Shown: in pieces, positions 59,932-64,000 of the stretch | Position numbering within the stretch: the stretch's first letter is position 1 | Layout: every line of letters begins with the position of its first letter | Assembly (NCBI GenBank): GCA_036971615.1 | Contig: JAYKKR010000009.1 | Location: forward strand, 1,116,001-1,180,000 | Length of the DNA: 64,000 nt | Direction: 5' to 3' | Source: Amyloporia xantha | Lineage: Eukaryota; Basidiomycota; Agaricomycetes; Polyporales; Adustoporiaceae | Made by a program: the position numbers and the translations under genes | Notes under the pieces: model-generated | Database searches by the model: none | The model's input: only the letters and a program-made list of their open reading frames with translations | What the model was told of the DNA's origin: nothing

Positions 59932-62449
59932 TCACAACCTTGCGCCCTTGGGCATGCCTTTGATTGCTTGGCGTACGCCCAGATCTCCGAGGACATCCTC
60001 AGCTAGTACGATGCGTCAGATAATGATCAGAAAGCACATACAATACTTACCTCCTCCCAGGAGCGCATCGAACGGTACCGTTCTGTGATACTATTCGCCA
60101 AGTCAATCCGCTGTCTTGGGCAGAGGCTACAATCTATACATACGTGTTCGATAAGTCTGCCCATGCCAGTCTTCGTGACGCCACGACCGCCGAAGATCTG
60201 GACGGCGTCACGGGCAGTCTCCTGCGCGCTGCGAGTGGAGTACATCTTGAGGAGGGCAATTGGACTACAACGAGATCAGCGACCAGGAAAGGGACATTGA
60301 TATCTCTAGGTTGACGTACCCCGCAAGTAACTCCGCCTGCTGTTTGTAACTCTGTTGAGAAAAGGCGTTAGCAACTCGGGCTAAAGCATGCAATTTGAAC
60401 AGAATACCACACACCATATTGTTCATCTGATGAGTGATGTTCTCAAGCCAGCTCTGGATGCCCTCAGTCCGCGCGATCATGTCAGCGATCTTAGCCCGAA
60501 TGACCGCTTGCGAGCTCAGCGGCTTGCCAAATGCCTTCCGTTGGCTGATCCACCTGCAGAGTTCAGATGGTGAGTAGGCTGTGATAGGTACAGGGCCCAA
60601 CAATGACTGACTTCAGACACTCCTCGATGATGTTGCGCTGATTTCTGGCCGAAGCGCAGGTCATCACCCATCGCTCGTGATTGAAGTTACTGAAGACATG
60701 GTACTCGTGAGTGGCCATTGTCTTGAAAAAGCGGAACACGAAGAATACGAACCTCAAGATGACGAAGACACCCCCATCGACAGGACCCAACGTGTTCTCG
60801 ACTGGTACCTTGACGTTATCGAAGGTAATATACGCTGTGCCTGCCGTCGGAGAATATGATGTCTTGATCGACTTCGTCTCCACGCCGTCTGTTCGCTCGA
60901 CTAGAATGGCCGTAAGACCTTTCTGAATCACCGAATGACTCGGTCAGAATGGATATGGCTAGAAGACCGTGATGACTTACCTCTGTCTTGCAGCCCACAG
61001 TGAAGCTAAGAACAAGTACAGTCAATTCTGCCTTTTAGGAGTACATGATAAAATCTCACTAGTCAGAGAAGCTAGGTGACGCACAGTTATCAGCGGTAGC
61101 CCATGCTGGTAGAAGAAAAGCACTCACGTCCCGTTTGTGATCCATTTCTTAGTGCCGTTGATAATCCAGAACTTGCCATCATCTGTCTTCTTAGCCGTCG
61201 TCATGAGCCCCGAGACGTCAGACCCCGCGAAAGCCTCCGTGATAGCCAGACTGATGAATTTCTGGCCCGAGAGCACCTCTTTCATCACACGGTCCCGCAG
61301 CTCTGGTCGTGCAAAATTCATGACCGGAGGAAGACCGATAACCATACCGCCGTTGAATCCATCCTGGTACCCTCGAGTGGATACGCGAGAGAGTTCTTGG
61401 TTCAGGATAAGCTTATATATGGATAAGCATTCAAGCGAGATGCAAATAAAGCGAGCACACCACCCACTTCGTGGAAATAATCATACTGTACAGAAATGTA
61501 ATGAGCATGATGCCATAATCTGTGCAAGCTTCGCACGAACCTCCTCCGGAGTGACGACTCCGTTCAGCAACGTGAGACCTTTCAGATGTTTCCCGGGACC
61601 CATACGCATAGAGTTCAGATTGACCTCACTAGAAGACGGAGGTCAACAGAGCACGCATAACGGGACACGGAAATTCATACGCCATCTTCTGAATGAGTTG
61701 CACACTCGGTCGCTTTCCATCCTCTTCCCTAGCCTACAGTACGCATTGGCGGCAGTACAGCATATAATCGCTTGGCACTTACCCAAACATCTTGCACCAA
61801 ATGCTCGTCGATAAAGCTGCGGATTGCTTTCTGAAATCTTCTATGGGTCTACATCCTTCCCGTCAGTGTTCAATCGCCTTGCGCAGGAAACGAGAGGGAC
61901 GCACGTCCTTGTAGTAGAGGCTGTGGTATCCTTCCGAGAGCCAGGTCGGTTCAGCATATGGCACCTTGCTGAGTTCTCCAGGAATCCGTCCGTGAAGCTG
62001 ACTCTTCTCGCCTGTTATTGTACCGATCTGGAGGCGCGCATACTGGGGTCTTTCGAGGACCTCATGCCGATGTAGACCGTAGAATGCTTCCGTTGCGTCC
62101 TCACCAGCTATGAATGTAATGAGTACAAATGCAACGTGATGGCAGCGTTGTGACGTACGTATTTCCTCCCCAAGGAAGACGCTCGCACCTCCCGGATGCA
62201 TGTTCTTGAACTTTGTCACATCGTACACCTTCGAATCAATTATGATCCACTACAAATCGCATAGATTTAGCACAGTCGTTTGAAATGGTGTCTTGAGTTA
62301 GAATTGGACGCACCAGATCATCAACTTTGTTATGCTGTGTCCGGATCACAGTTGCAGCGTCAGACAGGCTGCGGTACTGCGACTATTATACATTCCCTTA
62401 CCTGGGCGACTTCCTCCCGCGAGAATTGCTTCAGTTCCTTCGCCGACAT
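59932..62449 (-). CDS. Cytochrome b5 / acyl-CoA dehydrogenase fusion, one frameshift
   Basis: A two-domain flavoprotein typical of fungi, likely an acyl-CoA dehydrogenase in peroxisomes or mitochondria. Seventeen inferred exons, from 62402-62449 through 61468-61485 (18 nt) and 62314-62334 (21 nt) down to 59932-60002; all phases close to 515 aa. N-terminus: MSAKELKQFSREEVAQ, then cytochrome b5 with the heme ligand His in NMHPGGASVFLGE and the second in YGLHRHEVL. Dehydrogenase: SLAITEAFAGSDVSGL, WIINGTKKWITNGT, PTAGTAYITFDNVKVPV, FNHERW, and the C-terminal helices with IFGGRGVTKTGMGRLIEH. One extra C at about 61376-61379 breaks the frame between QELSRVS and TRGYQDGF; removing it restores both. 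Sequence error or recent loss. Confidence 0.85.
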
Positions 62450-63425
62450 TTTCCTCCGAACAAGCGGGATGCGAACTCAATGAATGGAATAAGACTGAAT
62501 GAGACGGGGGCGCTCACAATCCCAGGAGTTGATGCCGCGCATCTTATGGCGAACAGGATCTCGCATGTGATTGTGATATTCGCGGTCTTGTGACACGTGT
62601 TATTGGCCACGTGGCCACTAAGACGCATCACTGCCGCTCATCCGTGTGCTCGCGTCTCTTCCTTCCGCCCTGGCTCCGGATTCACTAGTCACTACTGGAG
62701 ATGAGCGACGGCTCATCCTGGCGACGGGGCTGCCCTTCAATTCCCATCCCACCCATTCCCTTTCTAGCAAGCAGTATCTGCATTTCAATGCCTGGCAAAA
62801 GTTTAACGCAGCCGACTCGGACATGCCTCATGCCTCTGGCTGCAGTCTGATGCTTGTCAACAAAGAAAATCTCGACATCTCAGACACATACTTGACACAC
62901 AACCGGGTTGGACGTTCTGGCGCGCATGCACGTCTCCGGCTCGGGTCCGAGGGATATCGCAGGAGGTTGCCGTAGCTCATGTCTCTTTCATTTCCTGTCG
63001 TCGACGGAGACGCTTTGCAGAACAACCAGAAACTCCACTCTCGAGTCCGTTGAGACAGCAACCACAAGTTAGTCGATCATGCGAGGTTGCATCTCAAAAG
63101 ATCTCATCTATACTGCTTTGGCACCTCGTTCCTTGCTGTACTGCAGCGACGTGGTCATAGAGCCGTCACCTTTCCTATAGGTGCATGCAAGCGTCCCGTC
63201 TACTCGGACCTTTCAAAAAGTAGCCCAGTCGGTTTTGGACTGGGTCAGCGATACGATGTTCATCTGGTAGCAGTCGACCCCTGGAATGTGAGCTGTCCAC
63301 AGCGGATCGGCTTGCAGAGAAACCTATATAAGAAATCCTCAACATAGTCTATCCTTAATCCAACGGAGTCCACCTCTAATCTAGTTTGAAAGTCTTGCAA
63401 CCTCTTGCCTTTCTTGTACTTCGAA
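62450..63425. other. 1 kb, no gene recognised
   Basis: A 109-codon plus frame (62646-62975) has no recognisable family. The remainder holds divergent promoters for the dehydrogenase and the secreted protein, with a TATATAAG-like box near 63326. Confidence 0.35.
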
Positions 63426-64000
63426 ATGAAGTCCTTCCTCGCCTTACTTTCCATCGTCGCCGCCGCCTTTGCACAGACTGCTACCATAACCTATCCACCT
63501 AATGGCACGACAGTCACCATGGGCAGCAACTTCACTGTGCAAGTCACACAGTCAGTAAGTCCATATACCTCTGTTTTTTTCCAGAATGACTGCATACTAT
63601 CACCGAAATACCCTATTGCGATCAATGTACTGAAATCAGTGCTAGGACGCGGGCAGTGACCGTCAGACCGCAATCATCCTGGGTGTGATCCCCTGCAGCG
63701 GCGAAACCGATTGCTCAGATATTCCGGTCTACGTCGGAGACTTCATATACAACGGTCCTTTTGATCCTGTATACCCTTCCGCGGAGGACGGGTCGTTGTA
63801 CCAGAACTTCACGGTGCAAGTATCGTCTGACTTCTACCCTCCTGGCGGGCCGGCTATTCTGAGCCTGACGCACCTGATGATGACTGGGGTGAGCATTCGT
63901 AAACTTATCCAAGGTTAGGGCTTCCGGACGATGACTGACGACGTCTACATACGTAGGCCGCCAATGAGCGGGTTTATGAGGTCAGTGCTATCATCGTCGA
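63426..64000 (+). CDS. Secreted cell-surface protein (3' end beyond window)
   Basis: Inferred exons 63426-63554, 63667-63888, 63957-beyond 64000. A clear signal peptide (MKSFLALLSIVAAAFAQT, cleavage after AFA or AQ) leads to TATITYPPNGTTVTMGSNFT, then IILGVIPCSGETDC, YNGPFDPVYP, YQNFTVQVSSDFYP and LSLTHLMMTG. This layout matches a family of small secreted, beta-rich, often GPI-anchored proteins abundant in Agaricomycetes, whose function is not established. The first intron (112 nt) is longer than average, so part of it may be exon. Partial: the window ends inside exon 3. Confidence 0.75.

Noticed and set aside
1..64000. CRISPR array, prokaryotic operon or phage region
   Set aside because: No regularly spaced direct repeats with unique spacers, and gene structure is plainly eukaryotic with spliceosomal introns.

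Overview
The window is nuclear DNA of a filamentous basidiomycete, most likely an Agaricomycete. Genes are packed on both strands and cut by many 45-75 nt GT-AG introns. The families are typical of mushroom-forming fungi: a CxC2-type KDZ transposase, DUF6533 multi-membrane-span proteins, a single-chain urease, a cytochrome b5/acyl-CoA dehydrogenase fusion and an SPT2 chromatin protein. There is no operon, CRISPR or other prokaryotic signal. Exon joins below were deduced by reading frame, splice sites and family resemblance, not from transcripts.

Layout. 0.5-4.5 kb: a nearly complete KDZ transposase. 4.7-7.0 kb: a 5'-truncated caspase-fold gene next to a 42-bp coding minisatellite. 7.8-10 kb: an ankyrin-type protein. 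10.2-12.4 kb: a 2.1-kb element with long inverted repeats and an 8-bp target duplication. 12.9-16.1 kb: three copies of a 31-residue Cys peptide gene whose first exon is 6 nt. 16.6-17.4 kb: a GTCCGAAA-repeat MITE with a second element nested in it. 20.1-22.7 kb: a GFA-fold gene and a DUF1295 membrane protein in divergent orientation. 24.2-25.0 kb: a Mutator-like MITE. 25.1-26.7 kb: tRNA-Ala and a thioredoxin-fold protein. 28.8-30.6 kb: two tandem CHORD-like Cys/His proteins. 31.1-31.8 kb: a conserved-looking hypothetical. 32.9-36.0 kb: urease. 37.7-38.9 kb: a BTB protein. 39.1-40.2 kb: a TA-flanked transposon with a second GTCCGAAA MITE inside. 40.4-45.0 kb: two DUF6533 genes. 46-47.6 kb: a Ser/Pro-rich protein. 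49.8-53.5 kb: an MFS transporter and SPT2. 54.5-56.1 kb: a third DUF6533 gene. 57.5-59.1 kb: an RRM protein. 59.9-62.4 kb: the b5/acyl-CoA dehydrogenase. 63.4 kb to the end: a secreted protein that runs off the window.

The genes are mostly independent housekeeping and accessory functions (urea breakdown, fatty acyl oxidation, chromatin, transport, redox) with transposon islands between them. The most unusual observation is in the three DUF6533 genes: all require a 2-nt exon (AG) between two normal-length introns to keep frame. Four otherwise intact genes each carry exactly one 1-nt indel. That could mean sequence errors or recent decay.
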